This document shows positions 11,937 to 24,276 of a stretch of 64,000 bases of DNA, piece by piece. The notes under the pieces were generated by a model. That model did no database searches, was not told where the DNA came from, and saw only the letters and a program-made list of their open reading frames with translations. The stretch comes from Pterois miles (lineage: Eukaryota; Chordata; Actinopteri; Perciformes; Scorpaenidae): positions 434,001 to 498,000 of the forward strand of contig CAMQGK010000038.1 in assembly GCA_947000775.1 (NCBI GenBank), given 5' to 3'. The position numbers were made by a program, and so were the translations under genes. Every line of letters begins with the position of its first letter. Position 1 is the first letter of the stretch.

Positions 11937-13990
11937 ATGACATACTATGAGTCAAAATCACTTAACTTGGACATGCATGTTTTATTTATTTTTCTATTAT
12001 ATTATATTAGTATTAGTATCAGTATAACTTTTTATTACATTTTTGACATACTATACTATGAGTTTTTTAATCACTTTTTTCGACATACTATAATAAGACT
12101 TTTATCGACATATTATACAATGACTTTTTTATCAATTATTTCAACATACTAAACTATGATTTTTATCACTTTATTCGACATACTATATTTTGACTTTTAT
12201 TACTTTTATATATATATATATAATATATACTATATTATGACTTTTATTTACATGCTATACTATGACTGTTCTATCACTTTTTTGACAAACTATATTTTGA
12301 TTTATTTCGCACTTTATCGACATACTATACGATGACTTTTTAAAAATTTTTTTACATACTAAACTATGACTTTTTCATCAATTTTTTTAACATACAATAC
12401 TATGACTTTTCTATCATGTTTTTTGACATACTATACTATGAGTTTTATCACTTTTTTGACAAACTTTATTTTGATTTATTTCGTGCTTTATCGACATACT
12501 ATACGATGACTTTTTTAGACATACTATACTATGACTTTTATCGACATACAATGCTATGACTTTTTCATAACTTTTTTCGACAGACTATACTATGCCTTTT
12601 TTTATCACTTTTTTTACAGAGCATACTCTTGCTTTTTTCGACATACTATACTATGACTTTTGTTGAACTATTAAACTATGACTTTTTTTATCAGTTCTTT
12701 CCGGCATACTATACTATGACGTTTTTGTCACTTTTTTTGACAGACTATACAATGATTTTTGTCGACATACAATACTATGACTTTTCCATCAATTTTTACG
12801 ACATACTATACTATGACGTTTTTATCACGTTTCCTGACATACAATACTAGGACTTTTATTGACATGTTATACTACGACTTTTTTATCACTTTTTTCATAT
12901 ACTATATTTTGATTTATTCAGCACTTTATTGACATACTATACTATGACTTTTTTATCAATTTTTTCGACCAACTAAACTGTGACTTTTTTATCACTTTAT
13001 TCAACAGACTATACTATGACCTTTTTTATCACTTTTGTCGACATACTATACTTTGACTTTTTAATCACTAATTTTTTCGACATATACTATGACTTTTTTA
13101 TTGATTTTTTCAACAAACTAAACTATGACTTTTTTCATCACTTTATTTAACATACTATACTTTGACTTTATACCAATTTTTTTTGACATACTATACTATG
13201 GCTTTTTTATCACTTTTTTCAACAGACTATACAAGGCCTTTTTTCACTTTTTTCAACATACTATACTAGTACTTTTATCGACATACTACACTATGACTTT
13301 TCATCACTTTTCATCACTTTTTTCGACAGACTGTACTATGACTTTTTTCACTTTTTTGGACATACTATACTATGACTTTTTACGCCATATTATACTATGA
13401 CTTTTATTGATTTTCAACATTCTAAACTATGACTTTTTTATCACTTCATTTGACATACTATACGATGACTTTATACTAATTTTTTGTACATACTATAGTT
13501 TGATTTTTTTATCACTTTTTTTGACATACTATAGTTTGATTTTTTTATCACTTTTTTTCAACATACTATTCTATGACTTTTGTCGACATACAATATTATG
13601 ATTTTTTCATCACTTTTTTCGACAGGCTATACAGAATTTTTTCACGTTTTTGACATAGTATACTATGACTTTTTTTATTGATTTTTGACTCAACTATGAC
13701 TGTTTTATCACTTTATTTGACATCTTACACTATGACTTCATACCATTTTTTTCAACTTACTATATTATGGCGTTTTTAATCACTTTTATCGACATAGTGT
13801 ACTTTGAATTTTATACCACTTTTTTTCAACAAATATTACTATGACTTTTTCATCACTTTTTTCGACAGACTATACTATGACTTTTTTGACTTTTTTGACA
13901 TACTATACTGTTGCTTTCTTTGATATGCTATATTATTGCTTGTTGTTCAGTTTTTTCGACATACTATACTTTGACTTTTTTATAAATAAT
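11937..13990 (-). repeat. Satellite block 1: simple ~36-bp monomers
   Basis: Tandem, diverged copies of a monomer of about 36 bp, reading GACATACTATACTATGAC plus TTTTTTATCAC plus TTTTTTC on this strand. The core GTCATAGTATAGTATGTC is on the minus strand. About 55 copies occur, with many substitutions and some truncated units. Short frames rich in F, Y, S and L come from the repeat and are not genes. Confidence 0.92.
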
Positions 13991-14726
13991 ATTTTAAAAG
14001 TGATGAAAAAGCCATAGTTTAGTATGTTGGAAAAAAATGGTATATAATTATAGTATAGTATGACAAATAAAGTGATAAAAAAGTCATAGTTTACTATGTC
14101 GAAAAAATTATAAAAAAGTCTTATTTCATAAAAAATAGGTCATAGTATTGAATCTTGAAAAATTTCATGTTAACAGTTATATTATATCATGTTAAACAAT
14201 ATAATGATAAAAAAAAGTCATATTATAGTACGTTGAAAAATTTCATGGAAAAAGTCATAGTATAGTAAGTCGAAAAATTTCAACAGGTCATAGTATTGAA
14301 TCTTGAAAAATTTCATGTTAACAGTTATATTATAGTATGTTAAACAATATTATGATTTTAAAATATCTAATTATATTATTTTGAAAATTGTCATGAGAAA
14401 AAGTCATAGTAAAGTATGTCAAAAAAGTTCATGAAAAAAAGGTCATTGTATTGAATCTAGACAAATTTCATGTTAACAGACATATTATAGTATGTTAAAC
14501 AATATTAGGATTTAAAAAAGTCAAATTATAGTACAATGAAAAATTTCATGAAAAAAAGTCATACTATAGTATGTCGAAAAATTTCATGAAAAACGGGTCA
14601 TAGTATTGAATCTTGAAAAATTTCATGTTAACAGTCATATTATAGTATGTTAAACAATATTATGATTAAACAAAGTCAAATTATATTACATTGAAAAATT
14701 TCATGAAAAAAAGTCATAGTATAGTA

Positions 14727-15480
14727 CACGTGTCAAACTCAAGGCCTGCGGGCCAAATCCGGCCCGCTACCTCACTTTAAGTGGCCCGCGAGTGCTTGCA
14801 AAGAATATAGAATGCATATCATTCAATTCTATGCCACTTCACAGAAGTACTGTATCTTTAAACTGCATATCCCACAATGCATCTCGATTTTGTGACATGC
14901 GCACTGTAGCGTCTCAGTATCAGCGGTTTCCAGCAACAGCGCTGTGACGCCTACTTAGCGACTTAGTCGCTATATTTAGCCAGTTTTCAGACCCCTCTAG
15001 CGAGTCTTTCAAAAAAGAAATTAGGGCAAAATCTAATGAGTTTTTCCGGTGTTATGGAGAAAGCAGGTATCGTTCTTCCTCTTCTCAATGAGCAGCGGGT
15101 GCTGCCGTGGACCCCTCCCCGGTCCCAAAGCTCTCATAGGGGGCCTGGTCCTCGTCAGCAGTCCCTCCTAGCTGCAGTCAGAGCTGTTCACCCCTCCGCA
15201 TCCAGACTGAATGAATCCCGCCTGCACAAAATCGCCGCTGACTGATGTAAATGTACAATTCTGGGAATCAAGACCTGAATTTTAGAAAAAGTAGCTTTTT
15301 GTCTTCAGAGCTAGTTATTAGATATATTATTACTAAAACTAATACTAATCAAATTCAGAGGCAACTTTATAATATGATCTAGAGTAGATATATTTATATA
15401 GTCTTACAGTTACAACCGGCCCTTTGAGGGGAACCATGATGCTGATGTGGCCCGGGATGAAAATGAGTTTGACACCCCTG
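14727..15480 (+). mobile_element. Non-autonomous hAT-type element, copy 1
   Basis: A 754-bp insertion with ends CACGTGTCAAACTCA and TGAGTTTGACACCCCTG (inverted relatives of CAGGGGTGTCAAACTCA). It is flanked by an exact 8-bp duplication GTATAGTA at 14719-14726 and 15481-15488. Duplications of 8 bp and CAGGGGTG-type ends are hAT hallmarks. Inside is a 63-codon open stretch from an ATG at 15054 (MEKAGIVLPLLNEQRVLPW onward), possibly a scrap of a once coding region. No transposase is present. A near-identical copy lies at 29725-30476. Confidence 0.85.
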
Positions 15481-15595
15481 GTATAGTATGTTGAAAAATT
15501 TCATGATCAACAGGTCATAGTATTGAATCTTGTAAAATTTCATGTTAACAGCTATATTATAGTATGTTAAACAATATTATGATTTTAAAAAAGTC

Positions 15596-15660
15596 GAATC
15601 GTAAATTTCTCCACTGTGGGACAAATAAAGGAATATCTTATCTTATCTTATCTTAAATTA
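15596..15660 (+). repeat. Retroposon 3' tail fragment with (TCTTA)n
   Basis: CGTAAATTTCTCCACTGTG, then GGACAAATAAAGGAATA and (TCTTA)n. This is the same tail as the SINE at 41310-41646 and the fragments near 18955 and 26440. Only the extreme 3' end is present, inserted in block 2. Confidence 0.7.
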
Positions 15661-16020
15661 TGATGTTGAAAAATTTCATGAAAAAAGTCATTTTAACAGT
15701 CATTATAGTATGTTCAACAATATTCTGATAAATAAAAGTCATATTATCCTACGTTGAAAAATTTCATGAAAAAAGTCATAGTATAGTATTTCGAAAAATT
15801 TCATGAAAAACAGGTCATAGTATTGAATCTTGAAAAATTTCATGTTAACATTCATATGATATTATGTTAAACAATATTATGATAAAAAGTCATATTATAG
15901 TACGTTGAAAAAATTCATGAAAAAAAGTCATAGTATAGTATGTCGAAAAATTTCATGATTAACAGGTCATCGTATTGAATCTTGGAAAATTTCATGTTAA
16001 CAGTTATATTATAGTATATG

Positions 16021-16366
16021 TGATGACCCCTCCTTCTCTATGTTGCTGCGGTGATTCCTCTGTGTTGCAGGAAGGAGGTTCGTGAGGTGATGAGCTTCAC
16101 CTGGGCCGAGTGAGCTCTCCCCTTTAAATAGCTCCTCAGCCTGCAGTTTCGCTCTCTCTCTCCCTGGAAGACTCCAAATTCAGCAGCAGGACCCAGACAT
16201 GTAGTTTGACATGCACACACACCCATACATGCTCTACACGACTGATTTACTGATCTAAACATTGAATTGGGTTTTGTTTCATTTGTAGAATAAATTAAGT
16301 GCTTTTCCGCTGCTACCTCGCCTTTGTCTTCCTCTTTTTGTCACAGCTTTGAGCCAGGCTGTGACA
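16021..16366. mobile_element. Solo LTR (Ty3/gypsy-like or other LTR retroelement)
   Basis: A 346-bp insertion starting TGATGACCCC and ending GGCTGTGACA (TG...CA), flanked by the 4-bp duplication TATG at 16017-16020 and 16367-16370. It has TTTAAATAG near 16131 as a TATA-like element and an AATAAA near 16290. No primer-binding site or internal coding part is seen, so recombination between two LTRs has probably removed the interior. The family is not determined. Confidence 0.72.
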
Positions 16367-18954
16367 TATGTTAAACAATGTTATGATTAAAAAAAAAGTC
16401 AAATTATATGATGTTGAGAAATTTCATGAAAAAAGTCACAGTATAGTATGTCGAAATTTTTCGATGAAAATGTCAAATTTTTTTATGTCGAAAAAAATCA
16501 TGAAAACGGTCGTGTTATAGCATATAAAATGATTCTATGTTGGAAAAAAGTCATTTCGTGAAATGTTGGAAAATTTTACAAAAAAATGTCATAGTATAGT
16601 ATGTCGAAAATTTTACGAAAAACACCTCAAATTTTTGTATGTTGAAAAGAATCATGAAAATTGTCATATTATAGCATGTAAAATGATTCTATGGTGGAAA
16701 AAAGTCATTTTGTGAAATGTTGGAAAATTTTACCAAAAAAAAACGTCATAGTATAGTATGTTGAAATTTTTCGATAAAAACGTCAAATTTTTTTGATGTT
16801 GAAAAAAATCATGAAAACAGTCGTATTATAGCACGTAAAATGATTCTACGGTGGAAAAAAGTCATTTCGTGAAATGTTGGAAAATTTTACAAAAAAAAAA
16901 CGTCATAGTATAGTATGTCAAATTTTTCAATGAAAACGTTGAATTTTTTTGATGTTGAAAAAAATCATGAAAACGGTCGTATTATAGCATGTAAAATGAT
17001 TCTATGGTGGAAAAAAGTCATTTCGTGAAACGTTGGAAAATTTTACCAAAAAAAAAAAAAAACGTCATAGTATGTCCAAAATTTTACGAAAAACACCTCA
17101 AATTTTTGTATGTCGAAAAAAATCATGAAAACGGTCACATTATAGCATGTAAAATGATTCTATGGTGGAAAAAAGTCATTTCGTTAAATGTTGGAAAATT
17201 TTACCAAAAAAAAGACGTCATAGTATAGTATGTCGAAATTTTTCGATGAAAACACGTCAAATTTTTTTGATGTTGAAAAAAATCATGAAAACAGTCGTAT
17301 TATAGCATGTAAAATGATTCTATGGTGGAAAAAAGTAATTTCGTGAAATGTTGGAAAATTTTACCAAAAAAAAAAAACGTCATAGTATAGTATGTCAAAA
17401 TTTTTCGATGAAAACGTCAAATTTTTTTGATGTTGAAAAAAATCATGAAAACAGTCGTATTATAGCTTATAAAATGATTCTATGGTGGAAAAAAGTCATT
17501 TTGTGAAATGTTGGAAAATTTTACAAAAAAAAAAGACGTCATAGTATAGTATGTTGAAATTTTTCGATGAAAACGTCAAATTTTTTTGATGTTGAAAAAA
17601 ATCATGAAAACAGTCGTATTATAGCACGTAAAATGATTCTATGGTGGAAAAAAGTCATTTCGTGAAATGTTGAAAAATTTGACAAAAAAACGTCATAGTA
17701 TAGTATGTCGAAAATTTTCGATGAAAACGTCAAATTTTCTTGATGTTGAAAAAAATCATGAAAGCGGTCGTATTATAGCATGTAAAATGATTCTATGGTG
17801 GAAAAAAGTCATTTCGTGAAATGTTGGAAAATTTTACCAAAAAAAAAACGTCATAGTATAGTATGTCGAAATTTTTCGATGAAAACGTCAAATTTTTTTG
17901 ATGTTGAAAAAAATCATGAAAACGGTCGTATTATAGCATGTAAAATGATTGTATGGTGGAAAAAAGTCATTTTGTGAAATGTTGGAAAATTTTACCAAAA
18001 AAAAAAAAAAAACGTCATAGTATAGCATGTCGAAAATTTTCAATGAAAACGTCAAATTTTTTTGATGTTGAAAAAAATCATGAAAACGGTAGTATTATAG
18101 CATGTATAATGATTCTATGGTGGAAAAAAAGTCATTTCGTGATGTAGGAAAATTTTAAAAAAAAAAAACGTCATAGTATAGCATGTCGAAAATTTTCAAT
18201 GAAAACGTCAAATTTTTTTGATGTTGAAAAAAATCATGAAAACGGTAGTATTATAGCATGTAAAATGATTCTATGGTGGAAAAAAAGTCATTTTATCGAA
18301 TGTTGAAAAATTTTACAAAAAAACGTCATAGTATAGTATGTCGAAATTTTTCAATGAAAACGTTGAATTTTTTTGATGTTGAAAAAAATCATGAAAACGG
18401 GCAAATTATAGCATGTAAAATGATTCTATGGTGGAAAAAAGTCATTTCGTGAAACGTTGGAAAATTTTACCAAAAAAAGTCATAGTATAGTATGTAAAAA
18501 ATTTTTATGGTTAAAAACGTCTAATTTTTGTATGTTTAAAAAAATCATGAAAACAGTCATATATTATTTAGCATGTAAAATGAATCTATGGTGGAAAAAA
18601 GTCATTTTATCGAATGTTGAAAAATTTTGCAAAAAAAAAGTCATAGTATGTCCAAAATTTTCACGAAAAACACCTCAAATTTTTGTATGTCGAAAAAAAT
18701 CATGAAAACGGTCATATTATAGCATGTAAAATGATTCTATGGTGGAAAAAAAGTCATTTTATCGAATGTTGAAAAATTTTACAAAAAAACGTCATAGTAT
18801 AGTATGTCGAAATTTTTCAATGAAAACGTTGAATTTTTTTGATGTTGAAAAAAAAATCATGAAAACGGGCAAATTATAGCATGTAAAATGATTCTATGTT
18901 GGAAAAAAGTCATTTCGTGAAGCATTGGAAAATTTTACAAAAAAAGTCATAGAA

Positions 18955-19100
18955 GAAGAAGAAGAAGAAGATCAACCTTTATTAGTCCCACAGTGGGGAA
19001 ATTCAATTTACACTCTGTTTAACTTATACATGGTACATGCACACAAACACACACACACATGCAGTAATGGAGAGATGTCAGAGTGAAAAGATAGTATAGT
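18955..19100 (-). repeat. SINE 3'-tail fragment inside the satellite
   Basis: (GAA)n followed by CCTTTATTAGTCCCACAGTG and a (CA)n tract, with CATGCAGTAATGGAGAGATG, matches the 3' half of the SINE at 41310-41646 read on the minus strand. The tRNA-like head is missing, so this is a 5'-truncated copy. Confidence 0.75.
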
Positions 19101-19352
19101 ATAAAACAAATTTTATGGTAAAAACGTCAAATTTTTGTATGTTTAAAAAAATCATGAAAACGGTTGTTTTATAGCACGTAAAATGATTCTATGGTGGAAA
19201 AAAAGTCATTTTGTGAAATGTTGGAAAATTTTACAAAAAAACGTCATAGTATAGTATATCGAAATTTTTCGATGAAAACGTAAAATTTTTTTGATGTTGA
19301 AAAAAATCATGAAAACGGTTGTATTATAGCATGTAAAATGATTCTATGATGA

Positions 19353-19618
19353 AAAACTCCTCTGTTGATTTATTATAAACGTCATCCTTACAGAAGGGAT
19401 GCTGGGTCAAAGAGTCAAATGGAAACGTTGGGTAGGAGGCTTCACCCCATCAGTCAATCAATCTAGTGTGCGCCTCCTAGTGGGGACACATCAGAATTAC
19501 AGGGAAAATAAAACATTAACAAGGTTAATTCATTTAATTTTTTCAAGTTCGGCGGGCTGGATTAAAACGTTTAACGGCCGCATGTGGTCCCCGGGCCGTA
19601 GATTGCTTACCATGCCTG
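19353..19618 (-). mobile_element. Truncated, internally deleted hAT copy
   Basis: The right 240 bases match the right end of the full element at about 24037-24276, from CGTCATCCTTACAGAAGGG to the CATGCCTG terminus. They are followed by GTATAGTA at 19619-19626. The left edge, AAAAACTCCTCTGTT, matches internal transposase sequence near 23368. The left inverted repeat and left duplication are absent, so this copy cannot move. Confidence 0.8.
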
Positions 19619-21509
19619 GTATAGTATGTCGAAATTTTTCGATGAAAACGTCAAATTTTTTTGATGTTGAAAAAAATCATGAAAACGGTCGTACGATAGC
19701 TTATAAAATGATTCTATGGTGGAAAAAAAGTCATTTCGTGAAATGTTGGAAAATTTTACAAAAAAAGTCACAGTATAGTATGTCAAAATTTTTCGATGAA
19801 AACGTCAAATTTTTTTGATGTTGAAAAAAATCATGAAAACGGTCGTATTATAGCATATAAAATGATTCTATGGTGGAAAAAAGTCATTTCGTGAAATGTT
19901 GGAAAATTTTACAAAAAAAAAACGTCATAGTATAGTATGTCGAAATTTTTCGATGAAAACGTCAAATTTTTTCATGTTGATAAAAATCATGAAAACGGTC
20001 GTATTATAGCATGTAAAATGATTCTATGGTGGAAAAAAGTCATTTTGTGAAATGTTGGAAAATTTTACAAAAAAACGTCATAGTATAGTATGTCGAAATT
20101 TTTTGATGAAAACATAAAATTTCTTTGATGTTGAAAAAAATCATGAAAAAGGTCGTATTATAGCATGTAAAATGATTCTATGGTGGAAAAAAGTCATTTC
20201 GTGAAACATTGGAAAATTTTACCAAAAAAAAACGTCATAGTATAGTATGTCGAAATTTTTTGATGAAAACATCAAATTTTTTTGATGTTGAAAAAAATCA
20301 TGAAAACGGTCGTATTATAGCATGTAAAATGATTCTATGGTGGAAAAAAGTAATTTCGTGAAATGTTGGAAAATTTTACCAAAAAAAAAAAAAACGTCAT
20401 AGTATAGTATATCGAAATTTTTCGATGAAAACGTCAAATTTTTTTGATGTTGAAAAAAATCATGAAAACGGTCGTATTATAGCATGTAAAATGATTCTAT
20501 GGTGGAAAAAAGTCATTTCGTGAAATGTTGGAAAATTTTACAAAAAAAAAACGTCATAGTATAGTATGTTGAACATTTTTCGATGAAAACGTCAAATTTT
20601 TTTGATGTTGAAAAAAATCATGAAAACGGTCATATTATAGCATGTAAAATGATTCTATGGTGGAAAAAAGTCATTTTGTGAAATGTTGGAAAATTTTACA
20701 AAAAAACGTCATAGTATAGTATGTCGAAATTTTTTGATGAAAACATAAAATTTCTTTGATGTTGAAAAAAATCATGAAAAAGGTCGTATTATAGCATGTA
20801 AAATGATTCTATGGTGGAAAAAAGTCATTTCGTGAAACGTTGGAAAATTTTACCAAAAAAAAACGTCATAGTATAGTATGTCGAAATTTTTTGATGAAAA
20901 CATCAAATTTTTTTGATGTTGAAAAAAATCATGAAAACGGTCGTATTATAGCATGTAAAATGATTCTATGGTGGAAAAAAGTCATTTCGTGAAATGTTGG
21001 AAAATTTTACAAAAAAACGTCATAGTATAGTATGTCGAAATTTTTTGATGAAAACATCAAATTTCTTTGATGTTGAAAAAAATCATGAAAACGGTCGTAT
21101 TATAGCATGTAAAATGATTCTATGGTGGAAAAAAATCATTTCGTGAAACATTGGAAAATTTTACCGAAAAAAAAAACGTCATAGTATAGTATGTCGAAAT
21201 TTTTTGATGAAAACATCAAATTTTTTTGATGTTGAAAAAAATCATGAAAACGGTCGTATTATAGCATGTAAAATGATTCTATGGTGGAAAAAAGTAATTT
21301 CGTGAAATGTTGGAAAATTTTACCAAAAAAAAAAAACGTCATAGTATAGTATGTCGAAATTTTTCGATGAAAACGTCAAACTTTTTTTGATGTTGAAAAA
21401 AATCATGAAAACGGTCGTATTATAGCATGTAAAATGATTCTATGGTGGAAAAAAGTAATTTCGTGAAATGTTGGAAAATTTTCCAAAAAAAAAACGTCAT
21501 GGTATAGTA

Positions 21510-24276
21510 CAGGGGTGGGCAAACTTTTTGATTCGTGGGCCACAATGGGTTCTAAAATTTGACACAGGGGCCGGACAAGGAGCAGATGGATGGAGTGTTT
21601 TGGTAACCTCACCTCATCGGAGAAAAAAATACATATAGTACATGGAGAAAACAAATGCTTTAATTTTAAATGAAAATTAACAAAAGCATTACAACAAAAT
21701 ATCTGTCTTTGACACACCACAGTATTTAGCTATTTATTGAAACGAGTCTTAAAACACTGAAAATTAAATGAATAAAATACAACTATTTAGTTGCTAACAA
21801 TTTCTATTTTAAAGCATTGAAAGTTCTGTTATCCTTCAGGATATCATCATCACCATCACTCTCTTCCTGTCTTTATTTCAAAAGGAGAAATGAAAGGAGA
21901 AAATTTCAAAATAGGAGATGCAGATGCACTTGTCCAGCTCCTTCTATTCAGTTTGTTTTTCCAGTGCCAAAAGTCAACAACGACCAGTGTAAGAACTACA
22001 CAGTGGCAGCGAGCCAGTCTGCGGCGCGCGTTATATTTGATCTGCGTGCATTGTTTATTTTGAGAACGCTCACCTGCGCATCACTTGTGTGTGCTCCTTA
22101 ACAGAATTAACATGTAACATATAAGGCTTATTGAACTGATTATTTTCAAATGCGTTTTTCACATAACACAACAGAGCAGTTTATTTTTAATTTCAATGGG
22201 AACAGTGTTGCTGGTCTCCCTTTTTAGCCAGCACATCAAAGTCTGGGGTTTGTGTTGTTGTGGCGATTCTCAGGATGGATCTGAGATGTTGGTCTGTTAA
22301 GTTGGATCTGTGGCTGGCTTTGTTGATAGTCATGATGCTGAAGGTCTGTTCACACATGTAGGTCGAGCCGAACAACGCCAGCATCTTCTGCGCGGTCCTC
22401 CGGAGATTTGGAAACGCAGCTTCATTGAGTGAAGCATAAAAGTCATTAAGTTTCAGAGAGTTGAACTTCTCTTTTAAGACAGGGTTGGACTGAAGGTCGA
22501 TCAGTTCGAGCTGCAGCTCCTCTGGGACTGTTTCGGGGTCTTGTGACAGGGGACAGGCCACCAATTGAAGTGACTTGTCAATTTTTTCGAAGTCAGAAAA
22601 CCGACGGCAGAATTCTCCGTGCAGCGCATCCAGTGACTCGCTGTATTTCTTCACTTTTGCTCCGGCCTCTTTCAGTGTGGCTAGCGTGGGAAAATGAGTG
22701 AATGACTTATTTAAAATTTGCCTGGAGAACAAAGCCAGCTTGGATTTGAATGCTTTCACTGTTGTGTACATGTCGTGTACAAACTGATCCTTCCCCTGTA
22801 GTCTGATGTTGAGCTCGTTCAAGTGTGAAAATACGTCCACTGCAAACGCAAAGTCACAAAGCCAGCTCTAGTTGCTCAGCTCAGGAAATTCATCAGCCTT
22901 CCCCAGGCGCTCCAAAAATGCACCGATCTCCTCTTTGAGCTCCCACACTCGTAGCACTTTGCCCAAACTTAACCAGCGGACACGGGAGTGATAAAGCAGG
23001 TCCTGGTGGTCCGCATCAGTTTCCTCCAGGAACGTGATGAACTGTCGGTGCTGAAGTCCCCTTGCGCGTATAAAGTTGAGTTTCACGACAGGATTAACAA
23101 CATGATTCAGCTGTAATACTGATTTACATAGAGATTCCTGGTGGATAATGCAGTGGAGGAAAATAACATCCTGGTCAGGATTTTCACCTTTCACTTGATC
23201 CTGGATTCTCCTCAGCAGGCCAGCGTTTTTTCCCGTTAAATTCGGAGATCCATCTGTGGTGACGTTGATAAGTTTATTCCAAGGGAGCTTCATGTTTTTG
23301 ATGACAGCAGACACCCGCTCAAACAAGTCCTCTCCCCGTGTTTGTCCTTTCAGAGACTCCATTGTCAAAAACTCCTCTGTTATTTCAAAAGTGTCACTGA
23401 TCCCTCGGATAAAAATGAGGAGCTGAGCAGTGTCTTTGACATCGTTGCTCTCATCCAGTGCTAATGAATATAACGTGAACGACTCCGCCTTTTTAATTAA
23501 GTCGTTGATGATATCTTCATCTATTAGTTCCACACGACGAGTCACTGTCCGGCGTGATAAACTGATTTTTTCGAACTTGTCTTTGCTCTCTGGGCACAAA
23601 ATACCTGCTGTCTCCACCATACATTCTTTTAAAAACTCACCTTCAGACAGAGGTTTGCTGGCTTTTGCTATTTTGAATGAAAGCATAAAACTGGCCTTGG
23701 TACTTGACTCTTGAATGGCAGTTTGCCTGTGAAAAAAATTTTGTTGAGCCTGTAAATTAGCTGCCAACTTCTGAGCAGCAGCTTCCCATTCTTTTGTTGA
23801 CAGCTTGCTAGCATAGTTAGCGTGCTTCGTGGCAAAGTGACGGCTAATATTTTACTCTTTAAAAACCGCCACAGTTTCTTGGCATATCAGGCAAACAGGA
23901 GATGATCGGTGTTCAATGAAAAAATATTTAGTTGTCCATTCATTATTGAACACTCGACATTCTCTGTCCACTTTCCTTTTCTTTGCTCCGCTCACCTTTA
24001 CAAAAGGGATGCTGGGTCAAAGAGTCAAGTCAATTAGAAACGTCATCCTTACAGAAGGGATGCTGGGTCAAAGAGTCAAATGGAAACGTTGAGTAGGAGG
24101 CTTCACCCCATCAGTCAATCAATCTAGTGTGCGCCTCCTAGTGGGGACACATCAGAATTACAGGGAAAATAAAACATTAACAAGGTTTATTCATTTAATT
24201 TTTTCAAGTTAGGCGGGCCAGATTAAAACGTTTAACTGCTGCATGTGGCCCCTGGGCCGTAGTTTGCCCATGCCTG
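21510..24276 (-). mobile_element. Full-length hAT transposon (GTF2IRD2/ZBED type)
   Basis: A 2767-bp insertion in the satellite. The ends are CAGGGGTGGGCAAAC and GTTTGCCCATGCCTG (imperfect inverted repeats), with an exact 8-bp duplication GTATAGTA at 21502-21509 and 24277-24284. It carries one transposase gene on the minus strand. A direct 26-bp repeat (GGGATGCTGGGTCAAAGAG) lies near its transposase-proximal end at 24006 and 24057. Structure is complete; the coding capacity is slightly damaged. Confidence 0.93.
22193..23995 (-). pseudogene. hAT transposase with BED zinc finger; start lost and two in-frame stops
   Basis: On the minus strand the reading begins at about 23995 with GTG where the family has ATG. 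An SGAKKRKVDRECRVF start and a BED zinc finger follow (VCLICQE, then HFATKH: C-x2-C...H-x4-H). A TAA interrupts the finger after VFKE. The central part is 299 codons long (ATG at 23767) and holds SLALDESNDVKDTAQL, the acidic RNase H-like region, and NVTTDGSPNLTG. A TAG at 22870-22868 follows FPELSN, after which the same frame continues SWLCDFAFAVDVFSHLN to the hAT C-terminal dimerisation region (ALFGSTYMCEQTFSIM) and ends at 22193. Apart from the lost start and two stops the frame is uninterrupted. This fits a young, recently inactivated copy of the GTF2IRD2-like hAT branch. Confidence 0.88.

Larger units (their letters stand above)
13991..16440 (+). repeat. Satellite block 2: inverted relative to block 1, ~154-bp unit type B
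   Basis: Orientation switches at about 13985-14000. The unit is about 154 bp and splits into four related parts of 37-40 bp. They start GTCATAGTATAGTATGTCG, GTCATAGTATTGAATCTTG, GTCATATTATAGTATGTTA and GTCAAATTATAGTACATTG, and three of the four contain TTGAAAAATTTCATG or a close form. The word GTATTGAATCT recurs about every 150-160 bp (near 14130, 14290, 14448 and 14605). Insertions at 14727-15480, 15596-15660 and 16021-16366 interrupt it. Confidence 0.88.
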
